Made by a program: the position numbers and the translations under genes | The notes under the pieces: generated by a model | The model's database searches: none | What the model saw: the letters and a program-made list of their open reading frames with translations, nothing else | Told to the model about the DNA's origin: nothing | Shown here: in pieces, positions 7,710 to 16,425 of the stretch | How the letters are laid out: every line of letters begins with the position of its first letter | How positions within the stretch are numbered: position 1 is the stretch's first letter | Assembly (NCBI RefSeq): GCF_021010575.1 | Contig: NZ_JAJNAG010000032.1 | Location: forward strand, 1-36,871 | Source of the DNA: Limnobaculum eriocheiris | GTDB lineage: Bacteria > Pseudomonadota > Gammaproteobacteria > Enterobacterales > Enterobacteriaceae | Direction of reading: 5' to 3' | DNA: 36,871 bases

Positions 7710-8552
7710 CTACTGTAAATATTTCATATGAAACTCAAGGTGTTGCTCAATAAAACTGGCGATAAAATAGTAACTGTGATCGTAGCCTTGCTGCATACGC
7801 AAGGTTAATGGATAGTTATTCCCGGCAGCAATTCGGGTTAAACGTTCTGGCTGCAACTGTTTGCCAAGAAAGCTATCGTTATCGCCTTGATCTACTAACA
7901 TGGGAATCATTTTTCCCTGATAGTTTTTTAGCAGTTCACAGCTATCCCATTGCAGCCAGTTCTGGCGATCCTCTCCCAGATAGGCCTGAAATGCATTTTG
8001 TCCCCAGGGAACCTCTGTTGGATTGACGATAGGTGAAAACGCCGATACCGAGCAAAAACGTTCCGGATTACGTAGAGCCATCACTAAAGCTCCATGCCCT
8101 CCCATAGAGTGACCCGAGATTGCCTGAAGCCCGTTAAAACCCAACTGACTGCTCAATATTTGGGGAAGCTCATCCCTCAAATAATCATACATGCGGTAGT
8201 GTTCAGCCCAGGGTTGCTGGCTGGCATTCAGATAAAATCCGGCTCCCTGACCTAAATCCCACTGGCTGACATCTGCTACTGCTTCGCCTCTGGGGCTGGT
8301 ATCTGGCATTATTATCGCCATACCTAATCGGGCGGCAATGCGTTGCGCTCCCGCTTTGGTTGTGAGGTTTTCATCATTACAGGTTAGCCCTGACAGCCAC
8401 CATAATAGCGGTGGTGATGGCCAGCGCGACGGGTCAGGAACAAACAGGCTGAAGGTCATGGCACAACCCAGGGTGGATGAATAGTGACGATAGCGCCGCT
8501 GATTGCCATCAAACACCTTATGTTGCTCAATAAGCTCTAATTCATTCTGCAT
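7710..8552 (-). CDS. frmB: S-formylglutathione hydrolase
   Basis: A cytoplasmic esterase-fold enzyme that hydrolyses S-formylglutathione to formate and glutathione, the last step of glutathione-dependent formaldehyde detoxification. It has 280 residues. The nucleophile Ser149 lies in [10 protein letters not shown] and the catalytic His is His259 in GYDHSYYF. The acid is probably in DQGDNDSFL (residues 221-229), and the oxyanion region is [11 protein letters not shown]. It is the third gene of frmRAB; E. coli has the same order. A small hairpin (8594-8611) separates it from frmA. YeiG is a close paralogue, but the operon context favours FrmB. Confidence 0.94.
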   Translation of the reverse strand: MQNELELIEQHKVFDGNQRRYRHYSSTLGCAMTFSLFVPDPSRWPSPPLLWWLSGLTCNDENLTTKAGAQRIAARLGMAIIMPDTSPRGEAVADVSQWDLGQGAGFYLNASQQPWAEHYRMYDYLRDELPQILSSQLGFNGLQAISGHSMGGHGALVMALRNPERFCSVSAFSPIVNPTEVPWGQNAFQAYLGEDRQNWLQWDSCELLKNYQGKMIPMLVDQGDNDSFLGKQLQPERLTRIAAGNNYPLTLRMQQGYDHSYYFIASFIEQHLEFHMKYLQ

Positions 8553-8593
8553 TGAAAGGTTCCTTTGAATAATTTAGTGATACAGGAACAGAA

Positions 8594-8611
8594 CGCGGGG
8601 ATAAACCCGCG
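8594..8611 (-). other. Intercistronic hairpin between frmA and frmB
   Basis: CGCGGG (8594-8599) pairs with CCCGCG (8606-8611) around a 6-base loop in the 69-base gap. It has no T run, so mRNA stabilisation or partial attenuation is more likely than full termination. Confidence 0.45.
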
Positions 8612-8621
8612 CAGATAATCA

Positions 8622-9752
<1,131 letters not shown>

Positions 9753-9801
9753 TCAACATTTATTTGCAACCAGCCGTATCAGACTGATTGGGTAGCAATA
9801 G

Positions 9802-10077
9802 TTACTTCAGATAGGAATGAATAAGGCCCGCGAGTTCATCAACTTTAGCGGATTGCACTGTGTCAGAAGGAAGTATATCCCGCAGTTCATCACGCAGATG
9901 GGTCTCTAAAATATCGTTCATTAATCCATTGGCCGCACCGCGGAATGAGGCGATTTGCTGTAGCAGCAGTTGGCACTCTTGACCGGATTCCAGCGCCTTT
10001 TCTAACGCTTCCACCTGCCCTTTAATTTTACGTACCCTGGTGAGGATTCGTTTTTTATCAGCGTCCAATTTTGGCAT
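9802..10077 (-). CDS. frmR: Formaldehyde-sensing repressor FrmR
   Basis: A 91-residue all-helical repressor of the CsoR/RcnR/FrmR family. The sensing residues are present at the E. coli numbers: Pro2 (MPKL), Cys35 (GQECQ) and His60 (ETHL). Formaldehyde cross-links Pro2 to Cys35 in the studied FrmR and releases DNA. The helix RVRKIKGQVEALEKAL and the stretch FRGAANGLMNDILE are family hallmarks. It heads frmRAB and lies directly downstream of a perfect 11-bp inverted repeat, which is its probable operator. Confidence 0.96.
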   Translation of the reverse strand: MPKLDADKKRILTRVRKIKGQVEALEKALESGQECQLLLQQIASFRGAANGLMNDILETHLRDELRDILPSDTVQSAKVDELAGLIHSYLK

Positions 10078-10088
10078 GTCGTGCCCTC

Positions 10089-10116
10089 TATATAGTATAG
10101 GGGGGTATACTATATA
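10089..10116 (-). promoter_or_regulatory. FrmR operator
   Basis: TATATAGTATA (10089-10099) and TATACTATATA (10106-10116) are exact inverted copies separated by six G residues. AT-rich arms around a G/C tract are the known operator design for the CsoR/RcnR/FrmR family, and E. coli frmRAB has a very similar site. It ends 11 bases upstream of frmR, where it would overlap the promoter. Confidence 0.88.
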
Positions 10117-10183
10117 AATATAATTAAATGAACAAACTGCACAGATAACAATAGAGTGATTAATAACGGAAACGTTGACAGGT

Positions 10184-10207
10184 TGTGGCCTGAATATTCA
10201 GGCCACA
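10184..10207 (-). terminator. 24-base perfect palindrome closing the pan operon
   Basis: The two 12-base halves, TGTGGCCTGAAT and ATTCAGGCCACA, are exact reverse complements with no spacer. It begins 11 bases after the panD stop. There is no T tract, so it may be a Rho-type 3' end, a processed end or a protein site. Confidence 0.5.
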
Positions 10208-10217
10208 TGCAGAGAAA

Positions 10218-10610
10218 TTACGCCAGATCTTCTAAACGACCATGCTTTTCATAACGGGAAATTCGGATAACGCCATTATCATCATCAACAAACACCACTT
10301 TAGGCTGATGAGTCTTTGCCTCTTCCGGCGTAAGCTGGACATAACACATGATAATGACCTTATCACCCACTTGCACATGGCGGGCAGCGGCACCATTAAG
10401 GCAAATCAGGCCACTGCCTCTTTTTCCGGCAATGGTGTAAGTCTCAAATCGACTACCGTTATTAATATTTACAATCTGGACTTTTTCATATTCCAGAATG
10501 CCTGAGGCATCTAACAGATCCTGATCGACAGTAATGCTGCCGATATAGTCCAGTTCAGCCTGAATCACGGTCGCCCGATGGATCTTGCTTTTTAACATGG
10601 TTAATTCCAT
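10218..10610 (-). CDS. panD: Aspartate 1-decarboxylase (proenzyme), Firmicute-like type
   Basis: Makes beta-alanine from L-aspartate for pantothenate synthesis. The zymogen self-cleaves between Gly24 and Ser25 to create a pyruvoyl group; here YIGSITV puts Gly24/Ser25 at exactly these numbers. It has 130 residues. The stretches [19 protein letters not shown] and [19 protein letters not shown] match the Bacillus-type PanD I recall far better than E. coli PanD, which has [20 protein letters not shown] at this place. The ATG at 10610 follows GGAGG by five bases. It is the last gene of panGBCD, 13 bases after panC. The Bacillus-type enzyme is thought to mature without PanZ/PanM; whether this one does is inference. 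Confidence 0.95.
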   Translation of the reverse strand: MELTMLKSKIHRATVIQAELDYIGSITVDQDLLDASGILEYEKVQIVNINNGSRFETYTIAGKRGSGLICLNGAAARHVQVGDKVIIMCYVQLTPEEAKTHQPKVVFVDDDNGVIRISRYEKHGRLEDLA

Positions 10611-10623
10611 GACTGCCTCCTAT

Positions 10624-11472
10624 TTAAATATCAAACACAAAGTTATCAATTAAGCGCGTGTTACCAATATAAACCGCCATGGCACACAGAATCGGTGCAT
10701 CAATCGTTTCAACCGGCGTCAACTTATCGGCATCAACAATAGAGATATAGTCAATTTTGGCCATTGGTTCCTGCAAAATGCAGCTCTCCATTTGAGAGAT
10801 AACCACCGAACACTGTTTTTCCCCCTGCTGCATCAGCTTACAACCCAGTTGAATGGCACGATACAGACAAAGAGCCGCCTGACGCTGTTCTGCATTCAAA
10901 TAACTATTACGCGAACTTTTAGCCAGACCATCATGTTCACGAATAATTGGACAGCCAACGACCTGAACATCAATATTCAGATCTTTGACCATTTGACGAA
11001 TTACCGCCAGTTGCTGGGCATCTTTTTGTCCAAAATAGGCGCGATCGGGCTGAACTATGTTGAACAGTTTGCTCACTACCGTACACACACCGCGAAAATG
11101 AATTGGCCGACTGCGGCCACACAGTTCTTCCGTCAGACCGGCCATATCCACAAAACTGTAAAAACCCGCGGAATACATCTCTTCAGCTTCTGGATGAAAA
11201 ATCAGATCCACGCCAGCCTGCTGACAAAGCAAACTGTCTTTATCAAGATCCCGAGGGTAACTGGCTAAATCTTCCGTTGGCCCAAACTGCATTGGATTAA
11301 CAAAGATGGAAGTAACTACTTTGTCATTCTCTGCTTTTGCCTGAGCCATAAGGCTTTGGTGGCCTTCATGCAGATACCCCATGGTAGGCACCAGACCAAC
11401 CTGTAGCCCCGCCTTTTTCCATGCTTTAACCGTTTCCCTTACTTGCTGAATGGTTTTGACTATCTGAACCAA
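10624..11472 (-). CDS. panC: Pantothenate synthetase (pantoate-beta-alanine ligase)
   Basis: Joins pantoate and beta-alanine with ATP, via pantoyl adenylate, in the cytoplasm. It has 282 residues. Nucleotidylyl-transferase motifs are VPTMGYLHEGHQSL (HxGH at the start of the family) and the KMSKS-like LAKSSRNSYL; IFVNPMQFGPTEDL and YFGQKDAQQLAVI complete the active site. The wording LHEGH, GQKDAQQ and AKSSRN is nearer to Bacillus/Clostridium PanC than to E. coli PanC (LHDGH, GEKDFQQ, ALSSRN). The start is TTG at 11472 with AGGAG seven bases upstream. It lies 23 bases after panB and 13 bases before panD. Confidence 0.96.
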   Translation of the reverse strand: MVQIVKTIQQVRETVKAWKKAGLQVGLVPTMGYLHEGHQSLMAQAKAENDKVVTSIFVNPMQFGPTEDLASYPRDLDKDSLLCQQAGVDLIFHPEAEEMYSAGFYSFVDMAGLTEELCGRSRPIHFRGVCTVVSKLFNIVQPDRAYFGQKDAQQLAVIRQMVKDLNIDVQVVGCPIIREHDGLAKSSRNSYLNAEQRQAALCLYRAIQLGCKLMQQGEKQCSVVISQMESCILQEPMAKIDYISIVDADKLTPVETIDAPILCAMAVYIGNTRLIDNFVFDI

Positions 11473-11495
11473 AGTTTCTCTCCTGTTGATACCCG

Positions 11496-12341
11496 TTATG
11501 CGCGGGAAAACTCACGCTGAAGTTTTGCCATAATTGCATCATCGATACGGAAAATATGTTCTTCCGCCGGAAAACTGCCTGCTTTAGTTTCCCGAATATA
11601 GCTTTCAAAACCATTTTTCATCTGTTCGCCAACGTTATTAAACTGTTTGGCAAACTTTGGCGTAATTCCACCATATAATCCCAACATGTCCTGATAAACC
11701 AGCACCTGACCATCACAGCCGGCTCCGGCACCAATACCAATGGTTGGAATAGTCAGGCATTCTGAAATCAAAACGGCCAACGCCGCAGGGACACACTCCA
11801 ACACCACCGCAAATGCGCCAGCTTGTTCAACAGCCAATGCTGAATTGATAATTCTGCGCGCCGCTTCTTCACCACGCCCCTGCACTTTAAAACCACCAAA
11901 TGCATTCACCGACTGTGGTGTTAATCCTAAATGTCCCATCACCGGAATAGCAGCCTGAGTGATAGCTTTAATCTGTGGGCAAACCTCTTCACCCCCTTCC
12001 AGCTTAACCGCCTGTGCCTGCCCCTCTTTTACCAGTCGACCGGCGTTATACAGTGCATCCTGTACAGAGATCTGGTAGGACATAAATGGCATATCGGTTA
12101 CCACTAAGGCTCGTCTGGCCGCTCTGGCAACCGCTTTGCTGTGATGGATCATATCTTCCATTGTCACTGCCAGCGTGTCTTCATAACCCAGCATAACCAT
12201 ACCCAGAGAGTCACCCACCAATAGCGCATTAATACCCGAATCATCCATCAGTTTAGCGGTTGAAAAGTCATAGGCCGTTAACATGGTGATTTTGTCGCGA
12301 CTGATTTTTTGCTGTTGTAAGGTCACAACGGTGTTTTTCAC
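11496..12341 (-). CDS. panB: 3-methyl-2-oxobutanoate hydroxymethyltransferase (ketopantoate hydroxymethyltransferase)
   Basis: Transfers a hydroxymethyl group from 5,10-methylene-tetrahydrofolate to 2-oxoisovalerate, giving ketopantoate, the first committed step to coenzyme A. It has 281 residues (264 in E. coli). Key stretches are [43 protein letters not shown] and [15 protein letters not shown], including the Mg-binding Asp residues. The segment [20 protein letters not shown] reads like clostridial PanB rather than enteric PanB. The start is GTG at 12341, overlapping the panG stop by 4 bases, with GGAG nine bases upstream. This tight coupling argues for co-translation with panG. Confidence 0.96.
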   Translation of the reverse strand: MKNTVVTLQQQKISRDKITMLTAYDFSTAKLMDDSGINALLVGDSLGMVMLGYEDTLAVTMEDMIHHSKAVARAARRALVVTDMPFMSYQISVQDALYNAGRLVKEGQAQAVKLEGGEEVCPQIKAITQAAIPVMGHLGLTPQSVNAFGGFKVQGRGEEAARRIINSALAVEQAGAFAVVLECVPAALAVLISECLTIPTIGIGAGAGCDGQVLVYQDMLGLYGGITPKFAKQFNNVGEQMKNGFESYIRETKAGSFPAEEHIFRIDDAIMAKLQREFSRA

Positions 12342-13180
12342 TGTTTTAACTCCGCTTCAATTAATGAATAATCCCTGTCCGGATTTTTTTGTTTGGCCAC
12401 CTCCAGTAAAACCTGAGATAAGCCAATATAAATACGGCGTTCCTGTTCACCTAACGCCCCAATATGTTGGCGAATAGTGATAACATCGCCTCTTTCCAGC
12501 GGCCCGGTTAATGCGTTGACCATGCCGGACGAACAGATATTTTCAGCGTTGCCAAGAAATAACGCCTTCCAGGCTTGTTCGGAAAACGCCCGATCAAATC
12601 CACACTGTTGGAAAATATCGTCACCTATTTTAGTCAAACCAATCACTAAATTGCTAACCATAACCGATGCGGCGTGATACAACGCTTTGTTTTCTGCATT
12701 CATGGTTCTTACTGAATTGCCCAAAGATTCAATAAGCGTTGTTATTTTTATCAGATTAGCCTGGCTACCTTCAACGGTAAAATAGACTGAAGCTAAAGCT
12801 TCTACAGAATGAAATCTGTCATGAATAGCATAAATAGGATGAATGGAATATCCGCAGGCACCATATTGCTCAATATCATCAAATACCGCAGATGATAACG
12901 CCCCACTACAATGACAGATGTTTTTTCCTGCGATGGGATACTGTTTTAACTCTTGCCAAAGTGTTGTAATTATCCTGTCCGGCACAGTTAAAAACAGCGT
13001 ATCGCAAGCCTGAAGTAAAGGGAAAAGTTGACTAAAAAACTGACTGCCAGTGTACCTTGCCGCAGCCCGGGCATCATCCGGATTGCGGCTATAATAACCA
13101 ACAAGGTTAATACCCTGATTAGCAAAATATTTGCCTAAGGCAAAGCCGACTTTTCCGGCTCCGATAAACCCTATCTTCAA
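12338..13180 (-). CDS. panG: Rossmann/DUF2520 dehydrogenase, probable ketopantoate reductase PanG
   Basis: About 280 residues with an N-terminal NAD(P)-binding Rossmann fold ([18 protein letters not shown]) and a C-terminal helical DUF2520-type domain containing the stretches [15 protein letters not shown] and [10 protein letters not shown]. It has little visible resemblance to E. coli PanE. A protein of this build, PanG of Francisella, is established as an alternative ketopantoate reductase, and here it is translationally coupled to panB, so the assignment is strong by context. I prefer the TTG at 13180, five bases after GGCGAGG; another in-frame TTG lies at 13198. It completes the pathway from ketopantoate to pantoate, so the operon carries all four steps. 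Without panB beside it, one could only call it a generic dehydrogenase. Confidence 0.85.
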   Translation of the reverse strand: MKIGFIGAGKVGFALGKYFANQGINLVGYYSRNPDDARAAARYTGSQFFSQLFPLLQACDTLFLTVPDRIITTLWQELKQYPIAGKNICHCSGALSSAVFDDIEQYGACGYSIHPIYAIHDRFHSVEALASVYFTVEGSQANLIKITTLIESLGNSVRTMNAENKALYHAASVMVSNLVIGLTKIGDDIFQQCGFDRAFSEQAWKALFLGNAENICSSGMVNALTGPLERGDVITIRQHIGALGEQERRIYIGLSQVLLEVAKQKNPDRDYSLIEAELKQ

Positions 13181-13229
13181 AATCGCCTCGCCTGACAATC
13201 TGTCTGTTTACAAGGCCTATACCATAGCG

Positions 13230-13994
13230 TTAATTTTGCATTTCCGGTAGTAAATGCCAAAAACGTGCGGGCATATGTTGGCGTTGTTGGCGCTTATTGA
13301 TTCTTTCCCTGATGGTTATTGCTTTGAAATAGTTTCGCCACAGAATTTGAAATTGCTGTTCATCTTCCGCTAATAAGGTTGGGTTAATTTTTCCATCAAT
13401 CAGGGTATTTTCATCTGGTAAAATTATTTCTTCAACCCGTTGCAAATTATAATAAAAACCATATCCACGTCGGATGTCATACAATGCCCAATGCTGATCG
13501 GCAAAACGGTCAATAAAGTGACTGAGGGCTAATGGCAATGTATTGTAGTCTGGAGCCACCGGAGCAAAAAAGATGTTTTCTTTAGTTTTTTGAAAACGCA
13601 CAAACTCGATTAAATACATGGTGTCTTTACTCACCTTTTTGGCCAGTTTTAGCATAGCCATCACATTTTCATCAGCAAAGTGTGTTTCAATCGAAAAGGG
13701 AGAATCTACCACTTTACAAATATAACGAAATATCAGCCAGTCGGCTTCTGGCTGTTCTGATTGCCATACGTGGTGGATATGATTTAACGCCTGTTTAGAT
13801 AATTTCTTGCGCAGTACTGCCCACACCCGGTCTGATTTATTCGGGTCAGTAACTGTCGTATGCGCCCTCTCCATAAACATCGGTTCAACATCGCCTTCGG
13901 CTAATAGTGCCTGCGGAAAATGTTTAATCTTATAGGCATCAAATACCACGCTTAACAGGCCATCAAAAGTTTTGTCATAGTAGAAAATAGACAT
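13230..13994 (-). CDS. DUF4130-type partner of a DNA-repair-like radical SAM protein (TIGR03915 family)
   Basis: A 254-residue protein with no signal peptide or membrane segment. It begins MSIFYYDKTFDGLLSVVFDAY, the characteristic opening of the DUF4130/TIGR03915 family. Further family-like stretches are FRYICKVVDSPFSIETHFAD, EFVRFQKTKENIFFAPVAPD and HFIDRFADQHWALYDIRRGYG. This family is known to co-occur strictly with the radical SAM family next to it, and is also found fused to UdgX-like uracil-DNA glycosylase domains, which supports a link to damaged DNA. No enzymatic activity has been established as far as I know. It lies 9 bases downstream of the radical SAM gene and 49 bases upstream of panG. 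Confidence 0.85.
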   Translation of the reverse strand: MSIFYYDKTFDGLLSVVFDAYKIKHFPQALLAEGDVEPMFMERAHTTVTDPNKSDRVWAVLRKKLSKQALNHIHHVWQSEQPEADWLIFRYICKVVDSPFSIETHFADENVMAMLKLAKKVSKDTMYLIEFVRFQKTKENIFFAPVAPDYNTLPLALSHFIDRFADQHWALYDIRRGYGFYYNLQRVEEIILPDENTLIDGKINPTLLAEDEQQFQILWRNYFKAITIRERINKRQQRQHMPARFWHLLPEMQN

Positions 13995-14003
13995 TGCTAT
14001 ACC

Positions 14004-15266
14004 CTAATCGCTAAAACCGAATGAGAGCTGTTGCTGTGCAGGTGATGGCAATGATGGCGTATCTTTCAGCACGTTTTTGACATATTCCGGTGTTGCTTCA
14101 TGAATGGTGTAATGTGGCAGTTCATTATTGGTAATAAAATACCGGGCTCGTTTTAACACCACGCCGATCTTCTTTAATCCATTCAAGTTCAGCCGCCCAT
14201 GTTTTTGGGCCACTATAATCATTTTTGCCGACTTCACCCCCACGCCAGGAATGCGCAGAATAGTGGCATAATCAGCCGTATTCACATCCACCGGAAAGCG
14301 TTCCGGATGACGGATTGCCCAGGCCAGTTTCGGATCCATATCCAAATCGAGGTAAGGACTTTTATCATCCAGAATCTCACTGGCATTAAACTGATAAAAG
14401 CGCATTAACCAGTCCGCCTGATACAGCCGATTCTCTCGTTTCAGGCAGGGATCTTTCACGACCGGTAAACGTTTATCATAGGTATTTACCGGAATATATC
14501 CGGAATAATAAACGCGTTTCATACTTTGACGCTGATACAGCGCAGATGACAGGTGCAGAATATCTTTATCATTATCTTTGGCTGCACCAACAATAATTTG
14601 TGTACTCTGTCCTGCTGGCGCAAAGCGGGGAGCTGAAGGGAACTTGCGCCGATCCTCCAGGCTCTGCACCATACCCTGCTGGATATAGTGCATAGGTTTA
14701 TACACACTTTGATGATCTTTTTCCGGCGCTAACAATTTCAGATCCTGTTCCAGAGGAATCTCCAGATTCACACTCAGGCGATCGGCATACAATCCCGCCT
14801 GATGCACCAGTTCCTGACTGGCACCCGGAATAGTTTTCATATGGATATAGCCGTTAAAGTGGTGAACCCTGCGTAAATCTTTCACTACCCGTAGCATTTT
14901 CTCCATAGTGTGGTCAGGGCTTTTTATCACTCCGGAGCTAAGAAACAGGCCTTCAATATAGTTGCGCCGATAGAACTCAATAGTCAGTTCCGCCAGCTCT
15001 CCCGGCGTAAATGCTACCCGTTCAATATCGTTACTGCGGCGGTTAACGCAATAAGCACAATCAAACAGGCAAAAATTAGTCAGCAATATTTTAAGCAAGG
15101 ATACGCAGCGGCCATCTTCAGTAAAACTGTGACAAATTCCCCAGCCGCTGGTGCTACCGGTCATGCCAGTTTTATTGCGTCGAGTGGTTCCACTGGACGA
15201 ACAGGAGACGTCGTATTTCGCTGACTCCGCCAATATAGTCAGCTTGTGAAGTATGCTCTCTTTCAT
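14004..15266 (-). CDS. Putative DNA modification/repair radical SAM protein (TIGR03916 family)
   Basis: A radical SAM enzyme of 420 residues. The [4Fe-4S] motif is C-x3-C-x2-C at Cys66, Cys70 and Cys73 (TNFCLFDCAYCVNR). The C-terminal part holds a helix-hairpin-helix at about 335-358 (TILRIPGVGVKSAKMII), which usually contacts DNA non-specifically. The N-terminus KYDVSCSSSGTTRR is diagnostic of the family annotated as a putative DNA modification/repair protein. The preferred start is the ATG at 15266, six bases after GGAG; an ATG at 15287 lacks such a site. A LexA-type box lies 33 bases upstream (15300-15319). The substrate is unknown. Spore photoproduct lyase is the nearest idea for a radical SAM that repairs DNA, but this is not that enzyme. 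Confidence 0.9.
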   Translation of the reverse strand: MKESILHKLTILAESAKYDVSCSSSGTTRRNKTGMTGSTSGWGICHSFTEDGRCVSLLKILLTNFCLFDCAYCVNRRSNDIERVAFTPGELAELTIEFYRRNYIEGLFLSSGVIKSPDHTMEKMLRVVKDLRRVHHFNGYIHMKTIPGASQELVHQAGLYADRLSVNLEIPLEQDLKLLAPEKDHQSVYKPMHYIQQGMVQSLEDRRKFPSAPRFAPAGQSTQIIVGAAKDNDKDILHLSSALYQRQSMKRVYYSGYIPVNTYDKRLPVVKDPCLKRENRLYQADWLMRFYQFNASEILDDKSPYLDLDMDPKLAWAIRHPERFPVDVNTADYATILRIPGVGVKSAKMIIVAQKHGRLNLNGLKKIGVVLKRARYFITNNELPHYTIHEATPEYVKNVLKDTPSLPSPAQQQLSFGFSD

Positions 15267-15299
15267 ATTGCTCTCCGGTGCTATCATTTATTGTTAATA

Positions 15300-15319
15300 T
15301 ACTGTATAAACACACAGTA
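15300..15319 (-). promoter_or_regulatory. LexA (SOS) box upstream of the radical SAM gene
   Basis: The 20 bases begin TACTG and end CAGTA, with ten bases between them (TATAAACACA). This keeps CTG-N10-CAG and agrees with the enterobacterial consensus TACTG(TA)5CAGTA at 17 of 20 positions, including both outer pentamers. It lies 33 bases before the start codon, in an ideal place to repress transcription. No other gene is near enough to own it; the uspF 3' end lies on its far side. Confidence 0.85.
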
Positions 15320-15408
15320 ATCAATATTTGATAATCATCGAAACAGCAGAAATCAGCGTAGTATGCCGATTTTATTGATTTATCAGCAATTCAAATGAAA
15401 TGAATGTG

Positions 15409-15440
15409 TGTGATGAGCTATCATTCGATAGCCCATCACA
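15409..15440 (-). terminator. Strong hairpin downstream of uspF
   Basis: TGTGATG (15409-15415) and GCTATC (15417-15422) pair with GATAGC (15427-15432) and CATCACA (15434-15440), giving a 13-bp stem with one mismatch and a 4-base loop. It lies 15 bases after the uspF stop and would isolate the radical SAM operon from uspF. There is no T tract. Confidence 0.55.
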
Positions 15441-15455
15441 AAATGATAAACAACG

Positions 15456-15884
15456 CTACCTTACGATAAGCACTGATGTAGTGGCGTAACGTACAATACT
15501 GGAAGCATTAGAACCTAATAAATGTGTTTTAATATTAGGCCGTTTCGAACCGATAACAATCAAGTCCGCACCAATCTGTCCGGTGATCTCGACTATTTCA
15601 TCTCTGACCGATCCAAAACTCATTGAATAAGAGATACGATCTTTAGGCAAGTCGATAGTTGCTGCTATTTCTTCCAGTTTTTTCCTGGCTTTAACTGCTG
15701 CTTTATCTTGCAGTTCCATATAGCCTAATTCATAAGAGTTGATGATGGATGTTGACATGGGAAATACATGAAGCAGCCGGATTTTACCCTCTGACTGTTT
15801 CGCCAAATGTACCGCATATTCCAATGCCTTGCGGGTTAATTCGTCTTCCATGATATCTACGGGTACTAAAATAGATTTGTACAT
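15456..15884 (-). CDS. uspF: Universal stress protein, UspF type
   Basis: A 142-residue single-domain Usp protein. It starts MYKSILVPVDIMEDELTRKA and ends with the ATP-loop region IVIGSKRPNIKTHLLGSNAS followed by IVRYATTSVLIVR, very like E. coli UspF (SHRPDITTYLLGSNAA as I recall it). UspF/UspG-class proteins bind ATP and respond to starvation and stress; the exact function is not settled. It is divergent from the ivbL-ilvBN operon. The gene is monocistronic and followed by a hairpin. Confidence 0.88.
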   Translation of the reverse strand: MYKSILVPVDIMEDELTRKALEYAVHLAKQSEGKIRLLHVFPMSTSIINSYELGYMELQDKAAVKARKKLEEIAATIDLPKDRISYSMSFGSVRDEIVEITGQIGADLIVIGSKRPNIKTHLLGSNASSIVRYATTSVLIVR

Positions 15885-16216
15885 GTTGCACGCTCCTATT
15901 TTTGTATACCTGGATCATCTTTTTAAGTATATCGGAGAAATGAATAATCTGTTGTGAGCAGGTTAACTTATTGAACTATCGATGCATGAAACCAGTTTGT
16001 ACAAAAAGCAGACAACTCAAAAGATGGCCTGAAACGTCCACCATTAGCGCCTTTCGACCTTGTTTCTCAAATCTGAAGCGGCATATCATAAAGTGATTAA
16101 CCTCTCATTTTTTGTGAATGAATAAAAAAATTTATCAAACCGGGTTGTGCATGTTTCAGCGCTGTGCTTTTATTAGTGGTACTGACATTTTATACATTGA
16201 TAAGGTAAACCCTGTG
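15885..16216. other. uspF/ivbL divergent intergenic region
   Basis: These 332 bases between divergent genes must hold both promoters. I see no convincing gene, repeat or long dyad. A stretch at 15991-16013 resembles the lambda attB core but has no supporting context. In E. coli the ilvB promoter is activated by CRP; I did not find a convincing CRP site by eye. Confidence 0.5.
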
Positions 16217-16312
16217 ATGCCATCTCAATTCACTTCGACTCTCCTCCTTACCGCGCAACCTGCCGCGGTGGTCGTTGTGCGTGTGGTGGTGGTCGTCGGC
16301 AGTGCGCCGTAA
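16217..16312 (+). CDS. ivbL: ilvBN operon leader peptide IvbL
   Basis: A 31-residue leader peptide whose C-terminal half is AAVVVVRVVVVVGSAP, almost identical to E. coli IvbL. The run of valine codons, with three leucines upstream (STLLLTAQ), makes the ribosome stall when charged tRNA-Val or tRNA-Leu is scarce. Stalling prevents formation of the downstream terminator hairpin, so ilvBN is transcribed. The ATG at 16217 gives the family length; the frame is open further upstream but without homology. Confidence 0.93.
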   Translation: MPSQFTSTLLLTAQPAAVVVVRVVVVVGSAP

Positions 16313-16338
16313 CGGGTCCTAATCAACGTAACGATTTC

Positions 16339-16371
16339 GAAACCCCGCCGGCGCAAACCGGGCGGGGTTTC
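16339..16371 (+). terminator. ilvBN attenuator terminator
   Basis: GAAACCCCGCC (16339-16349) pairs perfectly with GGCGGGGTTTC (16361-16371) around an 11-base loop. It lies 26 bases after the ivbL stop and 54 bases before ilvB, as expected for attenuation by valine and leucine. The downstream T-rich bases are few (TGCTTTATA). Confidence 0.88.
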
Positions 16372-16425
16372 TGCTTTATAGACCCCCTGCCTCGAGTGCC
16401 CGGCCTAACACAAAGGAAAAAGATT

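Noticed and set aside
15991-16013. Resemblance to the lambda attB core / bacteriophage attachment site (CAGTTTGTACAAAAAGCAG)
   Set aside because: There is no integrase, prophage gene or second copy near it, and the region is an ordinary divergent promoter between uspF and ivbL. A chance match is the simpler reading.
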